NCBI GenBank assembly: GCA_043228905.1
Contig: JBHGNT010000001.1
Location: forward strand, 17,422,001-17,486,000
Length of the DNA stretch: 64,000 nucleotides
From: Azolla caroliniana
Taxonomy: Eukaryota > Polypodiophyta
Reading direction: 5' to 3'
Part shown: one piece after another, positions 1 through 9,747 of the stretch
Layout: the number at the start of each line of letters is the position of its first letter
Position numbering within the stretch: the stretch's first letter is position 1
Program-made: the position numbers and the translations under genes
Notes under the pieces: generated by a model
Told to the model about the DNA's origin: nothing
Databases searched by the model: none
Seen by the model: the letters and a program-made list of their open reading frames with translations, nothing else

Positions 1-504
1 AATAGCATTCGAGAGTAAGAAACTTGATTTTGTTCAATGTCGGTATACCGTTCAAGAAAAGGAGTTATTTGTAGTTATACATGCGCTCAAAACATGGCAC
101 CATTATCTCTATGGAAATCGTTTTGTGGTAACTACGGACCACGAGTCCTTGAAATATTTTTGTGACCAACAAGACCTGAAAGGTCGTAAGGCATGATGGG
201 CTGATCTCATCTATGACTTTGATTTTTCCATACGATATCGTAAAGGTTCCATGAACATTGTCGCTGATGCACTAAGTCGCATACGTGAAGTTAACATGCT
301 TAGCTTCAATGAAATAACATCATATCTGTATGATCACCTTCGAGGAAAGTATCCTGATGACAGTTACTTTGCGAAATTACTTTGCGAAATATTGGGCAAG
401 AGTTGAGTCTGGAACAGACACCACCACCTCCTCAAAGGAATCCTTCCACATTGCTAACGGTCTACTCTACCATAATGGGAAGGTTTGTGTTCTAGATTTG
501 CGTG
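1..504 (+). pseudogene. Old Ty3/gypsy chromovirus, piece 1: RNase H region
   Basis: A reading frame entering from the left edge encodes the RNase H part of a Ty3 polyprotein. The TDHESLKYF block and the terminal ADALSR block typical of Ty3 RNase H are both visible. An in-frame TGA stands in the middle (after GRKA) and a second stop lies near 404. The frame is cut at position 504 by the insertion of the chromovirus at 505-6,174, whose target duplication GCGTG is at 500-504. The same element resumes at 6,180 with integrase and again at 12,603. Family assignment is strong. The element is clearly dead, and its 5' LTR, gag, protease and most of the RT lie outside the window. Confidence 0.85.
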
Positions 505-519
505 TGTCATGATATGGCA

Positions 520-574
520 AGACTCGAACCCATGACCTTATGCTACATGGGTCGAGCTTTTGACCATTAAACTA
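520..574 (-). promoter_or_regulatory. tRNA-like A box and B box, antisense, at LTR start
   Basis: Read on the minus strand, 574-564 is TAGTTTAATGG, a full match to the pol III A-box consensus TRGYNNARNGG. Positions 530-520 are GGTTCGAGTCT, one mismatch from the B box GGTTCGANTCC. The spacing of 33 nt is tRNA-like. The T-arm flanks pair only weakly, so this is not a functional tRNA gene. The 3' LTR repeats both boxes at 5,810-5,800 and 5,766-5,756. Whether it is transcribed is unknown. Confidence 0.5.
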
Positions 575-688
575 TACATTGTAATACATAGAATATTATT
601 TTCTTTTATGTTTTATTATAGAAAATTGATGTATATTCCAGATTTCTCTGGAACATTCTAGAAACTTCAGGAGTATTCCTTAGAACAC

Positions 689-733
689 TATAAAAGGAGG
701 GACAAGGCATTATTTCGAACCAAATTGGTTCAA
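689..733 (+). promoter_or_regulatory. LTR promoter and predicted RNA 5' end
   Basis: TATAAAAG at 689-696 places a plant pol II start about 30-33 nt downstream, at about 720-722. The predicted RNA therefore begins at or just before AAATTGGTTCAA (722-733), which lies in a short palindrome (GAACCAAATTGGTTC). The equivalent 3' LTR stretch, AAATCGGTTCAA at 5,958-5,969, is exactly complementary to the sequence right after the 5' LTR. Confidence 0.6.
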
Positions 734-940
734 TGCCAGTCTTAAGCCTCCTAGCTACTGTACATTTTCTTCACATAATATATATATTTTCTTATCATCA
801 CTCTCTCTCTCTATCTCTCGATCTCTCTCTCCCTCCCTCTCACTCACTCTTTCCTTCTCTCGAGAGTTCTTCACCTCTCGTAGTACTAATACTTCTTTTA
901 GTACTAATTCCTTCTCTGTCTTAGTACTATTCCTAACAGT

Positions 941-952
941 TTGAACCGATTT
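941..952 (+). other. Candidate self-priming primer binding site
   Basis: TTGAACCGATTT starts two bases after the 5' LTR, where a primer binding site must be. It does not begin with TGG. It is the exact reverse complement of 5,958-5,969 in the 3' LTR R region, and pairs with 722-733 with one G:U wobble. This is the arrangement known for Tf1/sushi-type elements, in which the RNA 5' end folds back as primer. Confidence 0.6.
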
Positions 953-1012
953 TCCCTACCTTCTGTCTCTCTCATTTCCTACTAATCTCTTATTCCTCTT
1001 TTCTTTCATCCC

Positions 1013-2164
1013 ATGGCCACTGTTAGCGCTGAAGAATATCAATCTGTTTTCTCGGAATTTCAATGCTTGAAAGAGAAGTTCCATGCTTTGGAACAAGAAA
1101 ACCAACGGTTGCTGGGGGATCTTCAACAAATCTCCTTAGAAAAGCAACAAACGTAACAACAGCATGGGGAACTTGCGTTACGCGTGCAACAACTCGAAGC
1201 AACCATCGTAGCGATGCAACAACAAGGGCCCGGAACACAAGGGATTCATAAAGAACCCAAGATTGGCCTTCCCACGAAGTTCGATGGAACGCGATCGCAG
1301 TTTAGGGGGTTCCTTAACCAGGTACGATTAGTTATTCAAATGCATCCTTCCCGATATCCCACCGATGCATCACGAGTGGGTTTAGTAGGCACTTTGTTAA
1401 GTGGCTCAGCGTTGGCATGGTTCGCTCCGCTATTAGAAAAGGAATCTCCGTTACTCAACAATTTTGAAGAGTTTCTAGGTGAGTTTAAAGCATGTTTCGG
1501 AGATACTGACAGCATCAGGACCGCAATCAACAAAATTCGGCGATTACACCAAGGTGACCGTCCAGCCTCCGCATACGCTGCAGATTTTCGCCTACTCGCC
1601 GCCGATATCCCTTGGGATGATCAAGTGTTGATGGAGCAATTCCGTTATGGTTTACACAATGACGTCAAGGATTTACTCTTGACCTTCCCCGAAGAGCCAA
1701 AGTCCTTAACAGAAGCAATCAGTCACGCGGTGAGATGTGACAACCGCCTCTTTGAGCAACGTTCGGAATGACAGCTACAGATGCTGAGGGCAAGATCAGA
1801 GCCCACCTACGCCTCAGTGGTAGCAAGAACTTTTCCGAGGGAGTCATATAATGCGCCTCCAGCGAATACTCCGACTCCGATGGAGATTGACACTACACGT
1901 CGTCGAGGGCCATTATCCGAAGAAGAAAAGCAGCGACGCCGTACAAATCGACTATGTCTTTACTGCGGTGGACCAGGACATATTGCAATAAATTGGCCCC
2001 ATAGGCCAAGAAGACAGGTAAACCAAATAGTCGCTAGTTCTAATTGTACTAAACCCGAGCCTATTTCAGTAGGGATATCTGATAGTCCTAATAGTACTAA
2101 TAGCCCAGATCTAGCGAACAGATTTGATGTCCTTAGTCAGTTAGAAGAAGAGTTAAACAACTAA
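1013..2164 (+). pseudogene. gag of the chromovirus (two in-frame stops)
   Basis: One reading frame from ATG 1,013 to TAA 2,164 encodes the capsid/nucleocapsid polyprotein. It opens with a coiled-coil-like N-terminus rich in Gln and Glu, followed by a capsid domain containing PTKFDGTRSQFRGFLNQV. It ends with a zinc knuckle CLYCGGPGHIAINW, in which the last Cys of CX2CX4HX4C is replaced by Trp. Stops interrupt at about 1,156 (TAA) and 1,769 (TGA). The capsid resembles, from memory, the gag type of fungal and vertebrate Ty3 elements (PEG10/RTL-like) more than usual plant chromovirus gag. The pol frame follows in a different phase, so a frameshift or internal start would be needed for pol expression. 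Confidence 0.85.
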
Positions 2165-2190
2165 GTCCAGCCAAAATAGGAGCCGTTTGG

Positions 2191-5100
2191 TTGGACAGCC
2201 ATAGATCTGTGCAGCCCATTAGTGGTTCCATTCCCTCTAAGAAAGTTAGTGATGTGTTCGTAGCCCAACTAATAGTTAGTACTAAAAGTACCCCTCCAGT
2301 ACATGTCCTAGCACTCCTAGATTCCGGAGCTAACTCTTGCTTTATGGATAAGAAATTTGCTCAAGCTCATAAGATATCCCTAAGAAAACTCCAGTGTCCA
2401 GCCTCTATAGTAGTCATTGATGGACGTCCCATTACTTCCAGAAATATCATAGAAGAGTCAGAGCCCATTAATATTGTCCTAGATAACTTAGCATGTGTAG
2501 TATCATTTAATATTATTAGTATCCCAGAACATCCCATAGTTTTAGGATTGTTGTGGTTCAAGTCACATAACCCAGACATAGATTGGAGAACAAGAGAAAT
2601 CTGGTGTCGACAAACCCAAGGGTCAACTCAGAAGATGGCAACCATTTCGCTACATCAGTTGCGTAAAGAAGGGCGCAAGGAGGAAATGTTCCTCTTTGCA
2701 ATATCAGTAAACCCCTCCAGCACCACTAAAGAAGAATCCACCATTCAACTTCCCGAGAAGTATCGTCATTACGCCGATGTGTTCGATAAAGTACAAGCCA
2801 ACACACTTCCTCATCATCGACCGTACGATTGCCCCATCGATTTACAACCGGAAAAAGAGCCGCCATGGGGACCAATCTACAATTTGTCACCAATCGAGCT
2901 GGAAGTCCTTCGGGCCTATATAGAGGAGAATTTGGAAAATGATTTCATTCGGCATTCAAAATCTCCAGCCGGCGTGCCCATTTTCTTCGTCAAGAAAAAG
3001 GATGGATCGCTTCGTCTCATTGTAGATTATCGTGGCCTGAATAAGGTTACAATCAGGAATAGGTATGCTCTTCCCCTTATCTCAAGTCTTTTAGAACGGA
3101 TCAATGGTGTCAGGTTCTTCACAAAGATCGACTTAAAGAGAGCATATAACCTCGTACGGATCCGACCAGGAGACGAATGGAAGACCGCGTTTCGCACCAG
3201 ATATGGGCACTTCGAGTATACGGTCATATCGTTCGGCCTCACTAATGCGCCGGCAGTCTTCCAGCACATGGCTAATGATATATTCCGAGATCTATTGGAT
3301 GATTGTTTGATCATCTATTTGGATGATCTACTGGTTTATTCAAAGACCCAAGAAGAACATGATTCTCATGTACTATTAGTACTAAAACGACTTCGAGAAC
3401 ATGGTCTGTATGCAAAGCTGGAAAAATGTAGTTTCGGGTGCAACCAAGTGGAATTTCTCGGCTACATCATTTCGTCAGAAGGCATCTCCATGGACCCAGC
3501 TAAGGTCAAAACAGTGGTAGAATGACAGACTCCGCGTTCGGTGCGGGATGTGCAATGCTTCCTAGGCTTTGCCAATTTTTACCGGAAGTTCATACAAGAT
3601 TACTCAAAGATCGTTCTACCTCTCACACAACTTACCACGAAGGGACAACCGTTCATCTGGTCTGAAGAAACGGACATGGCTTTCGAGAGTCTTAAAAAGG
3701 CATTTACATCGGCTCCAATTCTAGCTCATGTCGATCCGGAAAAACCATTCATTATCGAAGCTGACGCATCGGATTTTGCATTGGGGAGCATTCTGTCACA
3801 ACAGGGGAATGATCAGAAGCTATATCCTGTGGCTTTTCACTCACCCAAGTTTGACGCTGCCGAAATCAACTACGAAATTCATGATAAGGAGCTATTGGCA
3901 ATAGTGGATTCTTTTATGTAATGGAGGCATTTTCTAGAGGGATCCTCTCATCCGGTCACCGTATTTAGTGACCACAAGAACCTTGCCTACTTTCAGGATG
4001 CTCGTGTGTTGAATCGACGTCAAGCTCGGTGGGCCCACTTCTTCATGCGTTTCGACTTCAAAATTACATATCGTTCGGGGAAGCACCAAGGGAAGGCAGA
4101 TGCATTATCACGGCGTTCGTATCTAGCACCCCGTCCCGGCGAGCCAACTTTCGATAACCAAAAACAAGTCATCTTAGGACCGGCACGACTACACGCAACA
4201 CAGATCTTTGACATGCCCATGGATTCCCGCGTTATCGATACCATACGCGAAGACTTGAAGACAGATGCGTTCGCCCAAGCTATACTAGCACAAATTGATC
4301 CCTCTCGAGCGTCGTGTTCACAGTCGCAACCACCAAGTACGGACTATCAACAATTCAAATACCATGATGGATTACTCTTCTTTAAAGAACTTTTGTACGT
4401 TCCTAATGGTTCTTGCCGCCTTCAATTAGTACAAAACTGTCATGACACATATACAACTGGGCATTTTGGTAGTACTAAAATGTTACATTTAGTACAACGA
4501 TCATTCTGGTGGCCCTGTATGTGACAATTTGTCGAGGATTTTGTTCGGACGTGTGATACATGCTGCAGAGCGAAAATGCCAAGGCATCATCCATATGGTT
4601 TATTACAACCATTACCAATTCCAAGCAAGCCATGGCAATCCATTGCTCTAGACTTCATCACAGATCTTCCAGTCTCTAATGGGTTCAATGTGATTCTAAC
4701 GGTGGTCGATCGATATACGAAGATGGCTCATTTCTTGCCATGTACTAAGGAGATCTCCAGTGAAGACACTGCTGAAATTGTCATGCGTGAAGTATGTCGG
4801 CATCATGGACTTCCCGATAGTATCATCAGCGACCATCGACCCCAATTCGTGTCAAAATTCTGGAAGCACCTTTTTAACATGCTCAAGGTCACTTGTAACC
4901 TCTCCTCCGGCTACCACCCACAAACCGATGGCCAAGCCGAACGAACCAATCAAACGCTGGAGCAGTATCTGTGGTGCTTTCTCAGCTATCATCAAGATGA
5001 CTGGGCAGATATTCTCCACTTCGCCGAATTTGCCTATAACAACTCTATCCACGCATCCACTAACGTTACGCCATTTTATGCTTATACGGGATGTCACCCC

Positions 5101-5748
5101 CGGTGGTGTGTACTTGAAACCCCAGAGGTGTCCACAAATCCTTGCGCAGAGGATCGTTTGGAGAGGTTACACAAGATACAAGCGGATTTATCTATTCATC
5201 TCCAACAAGCTCAAGAAACACACAAGGTTTATGCGGATCGTCATCGACTCCCATCTAGTTTTAACATTGGAGATCGGGTATGGCTACTCCGACGACACAT
5301 CAAGACTACTCACCCATGCGAGAAGTTGGATTATCGGCGATTAGGTCCCTTCCGTATTATAGGAAAGATTAATGATGTCGCTTTTCGTCTTGATCTACCT
5401 CCACAACTTCGGATACATCTGGTGTTTCATAGTTCTCTCCTTGAACCCTATCAAGAGAGCACCATCCCAGGACGTATTACACAGCCTCCACCCCCGATCG
5501 AGCTTGAAGATGGACCTGAGTACGAGGTTGCCGCCATCCTTGATTCCAAGCTTGTTCGCAACAAGCTCTACTATCTATTCGATTGGCTAGGATATAGTCC
5601 CAGCGAGCATACTTGGGAACCGATAGAGAATGTCACCAACGCTTGTGCTCTTCTTGAAGACTTCCATCGTCAATATCCAGAAAAACCGGGTCCTCAATCC
5701 AAAACAACTCGTTACACTCGTCGTTTTAAAAGGGGGATAGTGTCATGA
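2191..5748 (+). pseudogene. pol of the chromovirus: PR-RT-RNaseH-IN-chromodomain (three stops)
   Basis: A single frame runs from 2,191 to 5,748 and is broken by only three stops (3,523, 3,919, 4,522). The order is: protease with LLDSGANS (about residue 42); reverse transcriptase with KIDLKRAY and the YLDD catalytic box (about 3,315); RNase H with EADASDFALG and the ADALSR end; integrase with an HHCC finger, then D (LDFITDL), D (SDHRPQF) and E (DGQAERTNQ). The C-terminus is a chromodomain at about 5,508-5,690 with YLFDWLGYSPSEHTWEP, expected to bind methylated histone H3 and direct integration into heterochromatin. The stop near 3,523 sits where Trp is expected (TGG to TGA). The ORF overlaps the 3' LTR by 8 bp. 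Confidence 0.92.
5729..5740 (+). other. Polypurine tract of the chromovirus
   Basis: AAAAGGGGGATA lies directly before the 3' LTR start TGTCATG, the expected primer for plus-strand DNA synthesis. It overlaps the end of pol. Confidence 0.85.
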
Positions 5749-6174
5749 TATGGCAAGACTCGAACCCATGACCTTATGCTACATGGGTCGAGCTCTTGAC
5801 CATTAGACTATACATTGTAATACGTAGAATATTATTTTCTTTTATATTTTATTATAGAAAATTGATGTATATTCTAGATTTCTCTGGAACATTCTAGAAA
5901 CTTCAGGAGTATTCCTTAGAACACTATAAAAGGAGGGACAAGGCATTATTTCGAACCAAATCGGTTCAACGCCAGTCTTAAGCCTCCTAGCTACTGTACA
6001 TTTTCTTCACATAATATATATCTTTTCTTATCATCACTCTCTCTCTCTCTCTCTTGATCTCTCTCTCCCTCCCTCTCACTCACTCTTTCCTTCTCTCGAG
6101 AGTTCTTCACCTCTCGTAGTACTAATACTTCTTTTAGTACTAATTCCTTCTCTGTCTTAGTACTGTTCCTGACA
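5741..6174 (+). repeat. 3' LTR of the chromovirus
   Basis: 434 bp, the same length as the 5' LTR, beginning TGTCATGATA and ending CCTGACA, followed by target duplication GCGTG. It carries the TATA box at about 5,923, the RNA-start sequence exactly complementary to the primer site (5,958-5,969) and the antisense tRNA-like boxes (5,756-5,810). Confidence 0.95.
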
Positions 6175-6179
6175 GCGTG

Positions 6180-6807
6180 AGGTCAAAAAGAGAATTCTTT
6201 TTTAATGCCATGATGCACCCTCAGCAGGGCACCCTGGAATACATCGTACACTCGTTCTCATCTCCACTCAATTCTATTGGCCTAAGATGCGTCCTGACAT
6301 ACATAGCTATGTGACTAAATGTCACCAATGTCAGGTTAACAAAGTCGAGCAACTTAAAGCCGCATGACTTTTACATCCCTTGGACATTCCCAATAATAAG
6401 TGGGAAAGTATATCCATGGATTTTATTATTAGCCTTCCTCGCACCCAAAAAGGCCATTATGCCATCTGGGTTGTGCTTGATAGACTAACTAAAATGGTCA
6501 GATTTATTGCTACTAAAACCATGATAACAACTCCTAAATTGGCTTACCAATTCGTTGACGAGTTATTTCATTTTTATGGGTTACTGATGGATATCGTGAG
6601 TGATCGAGATCCAAAATTTACTAATGACTTCTGGACGCAAGTCTTTAAGAAATTAGAAACTACATTGAGCATGAGCTCCACGGATCATCCTCAATCTGAT
6701 GGACAGACAAAATGAGTAAATCAAATTATTGAGGACATGCATTGAGCATACTTTGGTGCAAAACCAACAAAATGGGAACATTATTTCCCAATTTTGAAGT
6801 TTGCTTA
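6180..6807 (+). pseudogene. Old chromovirus, piece 2: integrase
   Basis: Continuation of the element at 1-504. It encodes the integrase zinc-finger region (degenerate) and the catalytic core, in frame from about 6,370 to 6,714. The core has SMDFIISLPR (first Asp), VSDRDPKF (second Asp) and a TDHPQSDGQT block, after which TGA replaces an expected codon just before the catalytic Glu region. It is cut at 6,807 within the FAYNNS motif by copia A; the target copy GCTTA is at 6,803-6,807. Confidence 0.85.
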
Positions 6808-7229
6808 TGTTGAGAGACAAGCTCAACATTCGGTGCGTAATTGGGTGCATAACCCAGTGCGTAAACTAGGTACGTAAAACTGTGCGCACAATAGGGCGTA
6901 GCAGTGCGTAAACCGCGAGGCCGTTAGAAAGATATTCCTCGAAAGGAATAATTTTGGGAGTTTGTGTAGTCGGCTCATTTATGAGCGTCAAGTATTGTCA
7001 GTACTTGTGTCAGCCCGATTGTCAGGGCTTGTATAAAAGGTGCTCACTGAGCATGGTGTATACTGACAGAACAGAGTGTCCTTTTTAAATCTAAGTTTTC
7101 TGTTGTCTGCTCTCTCTCCATCTCCATCTCCATCTCTGCGTTTTCTGTGTTTTACTAAATTGTCTTATTCCTCCAAACTGTGTACTCTGTGTTTTACGCA
7201 CACGCTTCCACACAACGTATTCTTTTACA
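6808..7229 (+). repeat. 5' LTR of copia A
   Basis: 422 bp. It starts with an inverted repeat (GTTGAGAGACAAGCTCAAC), has TATAAAAGG near 7,031, the repeated CTCCATCTCCATCTC tract, and ends TTTTACA before the primer site. The 3' copy is 12,177-12,597, where the final CA has become CG. Confidence 0.95.
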
Positions 7230-7241
7230 TGGTATCAGAGC
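7230..7241 (+). other. tRNA-Met primer binding site of copia A
   Basis: TGGTATCAGAGC directly follows the 5' LTR. This is the standard complement of the 3' end of plant initiator tRNA-Met used by many copia elements. Confidence 0.95.
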
Positions 7242-7345
7242 GCAAGGGTTGAAGTCCTCTGCAGCCGACAAGAAAAGTTTGTGACAAAACAGAGTTGAAT
7301 TTGTTCGCCTTCAAAGAAGAAAAAGACCGTACTATTGACAGAGGT

Positions 7346-8332
7346 ATGGGAAGCTCGCTACCGACTGAAAAGCTCGACAGGAGCAACTACACATCTTAGT
7401 TGTACAAGATGCACCAGTACCTGCTCGGCCATGGCTACTGGAGTTATGTCAAAGGAGCAAACGATGTGGCACCCGACTCAACACATAAGGATTATCCGTC
7501 TTGGGAACAAGCGACCAGAAGAGTGTTGTACTACTTCGCATCCTGTGTGAGCGATCAGATTTTGAGTTATATTCGGGATGCCAAGACGCTGAATGACACA
7601 TGGGCGAATCTCAAAAGGATTTTCACCGCTAGCACAACGGCCAGAAAGTTGCAGCTCAGACAAGAGCTCAGCAATGTACGACAAAGAGATATGTCGGTGG
7701 CTGATTACACCACCAAGATCAAAGAAATTTGCGACTCTCTCGCCTCCGTCAACGTGAACGTCGAGGAAGATGAAATTGTGCAGGTTTGTCTTGGTGGCTT
7801 GACGTCAAAGTTCGGACCTTTCCAAATGGCAGTCTGCACGAGGGAGATTACGCCTTCATTTTTCAAGCTTCAGTCAATGTTGCTCGTAGAAGAAAAGCAC
7901 GCGGGTGCGTCGACGAGTGTGCACGTCGATGGCAAGATGCTTTACACGGAGGATGATAGGCCCCGTGGTCATGGTGGACGAGGTGGATCGGCGCGCAATG
8001 GAGGCGGCCGAAAAGAGCAGAATGTACGGCATAATAGAGATGTTGGAAGCAATTCCGAACCCTCCGTAAGCAGGGGGAGTCATGGCGGCACCGAAAGACG
8101 ACAAGAGAAGACCGCGCTGGATTGTTGGTACTGTAGCAAGAAAGGCTACAAGGAGAGCGAGTGTTGGAAAAAGCAAGCCAATTCGGACAAAGCCGGATCG
8201 AGTCGAAGAGACGCAGAGAGGCGTCAGAGATCGCACTACGCAGAAGGCTCTGAACGAGCTGAAAACAAATCGGTCCCAACCTTTGTAATGAAGCATAAGG
8301 CCAATTCTATGGCCATGAACACCTCGAAATAA
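7346..8332 (+). pseudogene. gag of copia A
   Basis: The frame opens at ATG 7,346 (MGSSLPTEKLDRSNY) but hits TAG at 7,397, where Trp is expected. It then runs open to TAA 8,330. It has a UBN2-type capsid region with QLRQELSNVRQRDMSVADY and a zinc knuckle CWYCSKKGYKESEC in which the His of CX2CX4HX4C is replaced by Tyr. The protease follows in the same frame after the TAA, so the ancestral element probably had one gag-pol ORF. RNA packaging by this knuckle is likely lost. Confidence 0.88.
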
Positions 8333-8338
8333 AGCGAG

Positions 8339-9696
8339 GTGTGGTATGTTGATTCCGAAGCGTCAAACCATATGACAAGTCACGAGGAATGGTTCTTGTA
8401 CTTGGAGAAACCAGAATCACAAGGAGTGGTCGAAATGGGAGACGACACTCCGCATACCATCGAACATGTCGGCGAAGTTCCTCTCAGCCACATCAGGCAA
8501 AAAGGGAAACTCATGAATGTGTTGCACGTCCCGTCAATAACGAAGAACCTAGTGTCAGTTGGTCAGATCGTCGACCAGGGAATGCAGGTTCGATTAACGC
8601 ATCTCGGCTGCTTCATAGAAGAGGAAGGCAAAGTAATCGCGCAAGGGCGCCGTGAAGGGAGGATGTTTATCCTCGACATTAATCAAGCCAGAACTGCATT
8701 GTACACGAAAGGACAAAAGGTCGAATTGGATATCGACCTATGGCACAAGCGGTTCGGCCACATAAATTTCCCATGGCTTCGTGAAATGCAGACGAAGAAC
8801 ATTATTTTCGAGTTGCCGAAATTTCGTGGCCGGAGTGGCCAAGTCTGCGAAGCCTGTCAGATGGGAAAACAACACCGACTTCCATTCCCCAATGAGCGTA
8901 ATCGTAGTCGAAGTTCGCTAGATTTGATCCATTCGGATGTGTGGGGTCTGGCATAGAATGTGAGTTCGGTGGAAGCCGTTACTTTGTAACCTTCATCGAT
9001 GACTTCACTCGGCACACGTGGGTATGCACAATCGCGACGAAGAGCGAAGTTTTCGCATGTTTCCTGAAGGTGAAGAGCCTTGCGGAAAGGGAAACAGGGC
9101 GTAAGATCAAATGCCTATGGTCCGATGGTGGGAAGGAGTACTTCTCTGACCAGTTCACAAGTTATCTCCAGAAGGAGGGAATTCAACGTGAATTCTCGTG
9201 TAGATATACGCCAGAGCAGAACGGCATAGCCGAGCGGAAGAATCAGACGATTGAAGAAGTGGCCAGGGCAATGCTTGAAGAGAAGCATATGCCAAAATTC
9301 TATTGGGCCGAAGCCGTGAAGATGGTTGTCTACCTGCAAAATCGGACTTCTGCTAATGGAGGAGTGTCACCACATGAGTTGTATTTCGAGAAGAAGCCGA
9401 ACTTGGCACACTTGAGGATTTTCGGCAGCATCGTGTATGTGCACGTGTCGAAGGAGAAAAGGAGGAAATTGGATGCTAAAGCTGAGAAATGTATCATGGT
9501 CGGCTATTCATACGAGCAAAAGGGGTATAAGTGTTATAACCCCCAAACAAAGGAAGTATGCGTAAGCTGCGATGTCGTATTTGATGAGTTCGCTTCGTGG
9601 TACTTGCCTTCTCCTCCAGAACCTCATGACTCCATTCCGATTTCTGAAGAAGAAATCAGCGAGGCTAAAATGCCTCCGCATGATGAGGATGTCTGA
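8339..9696 (+). pseudogene. Protease and integrase of copia A
   Basis: The protease motif reads WYVDSEASNHM, with Gly of the catalytic DSG changed to Glu. The pre-integrase finger has LWHKRFGH and CEACQMGKQHR. The integrase core has LIHSDVWG (D), WSDGGKEYF (D) and PEQNGIAERKN (E). A frameshift near 8,945-8,956 splits the coding into two frames (8,339-8,956 and 8,941-9,696), and a stop at 9,694 ends the second. All catalytic integrase residues survive, but the polyprotein could not be made from this copy. Confidence 0.88.
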
Positions 9697-9747
9697 TCTC
9701 TGAGAGAGAGTTCGACCTTATTTCGGCTAAGCGGGCCAAATGAGGGG

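Larger units (their letters stand above)
505..938 (+). repeat. 5' LTR of the chromovirus
   Basis: 434 bp starting TGTCATGATA and ending CCTAACA. It contains a tRNA-like antisense segment at its start (520-574), a TATA box (689-696), a CT-rich downstream part (about 798-860) and repeated TTAGTACTA motifs near the 3' end. Its partner is 5,741-6,174. Confidence 0.95.
505..6174 (+). mobile_element. Ty3/gypsy chromovirus, complete, self-priming type
   Basis: The element is 5,670 bp with two 434-bp LTRs (505-938 and 5,741-6,174) beginning TGTCA and ending AACA (5') or GACA (3'). It is flanked by a perfect 5-bp target duplication GCGTG (500-504, 6,175-6,179). Internal order is gag, protease, RT, RNase H, integrase, chromodomain. 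The two LTRs differ at roughly a dozen positions by eye, mostly transitions, so insertion was fairly recent. No TGG-type tRNA primer site follows the 5' LTR. Instead the sequence there is complementary to the predicted 5' end of the element's own RNA. It sits inside the integrase-proximal region of an older chromovirus. Several in-frame stops make this copy non-autonomous. Confidence 0.95.

Noticed and set aside
505-590. tRNA gene on the minus strand
   Set aside because: A and B boxes are present but the acceptor and T-stem pairing is poor and the segment repeats at the start of both LTRs, so it is an LTR feature rather than a tRNA gene.
733-924. Ser/Leu-rich ORF in the 5' LTR
   Set aside because: Made by the CT-rich R/U5 tract of the LTR.
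3027-3314. Minus-strand ORFs opposite the chromovirus pol
   Set aside because: No family resemblance; they are antisense shadows of the RT frame.
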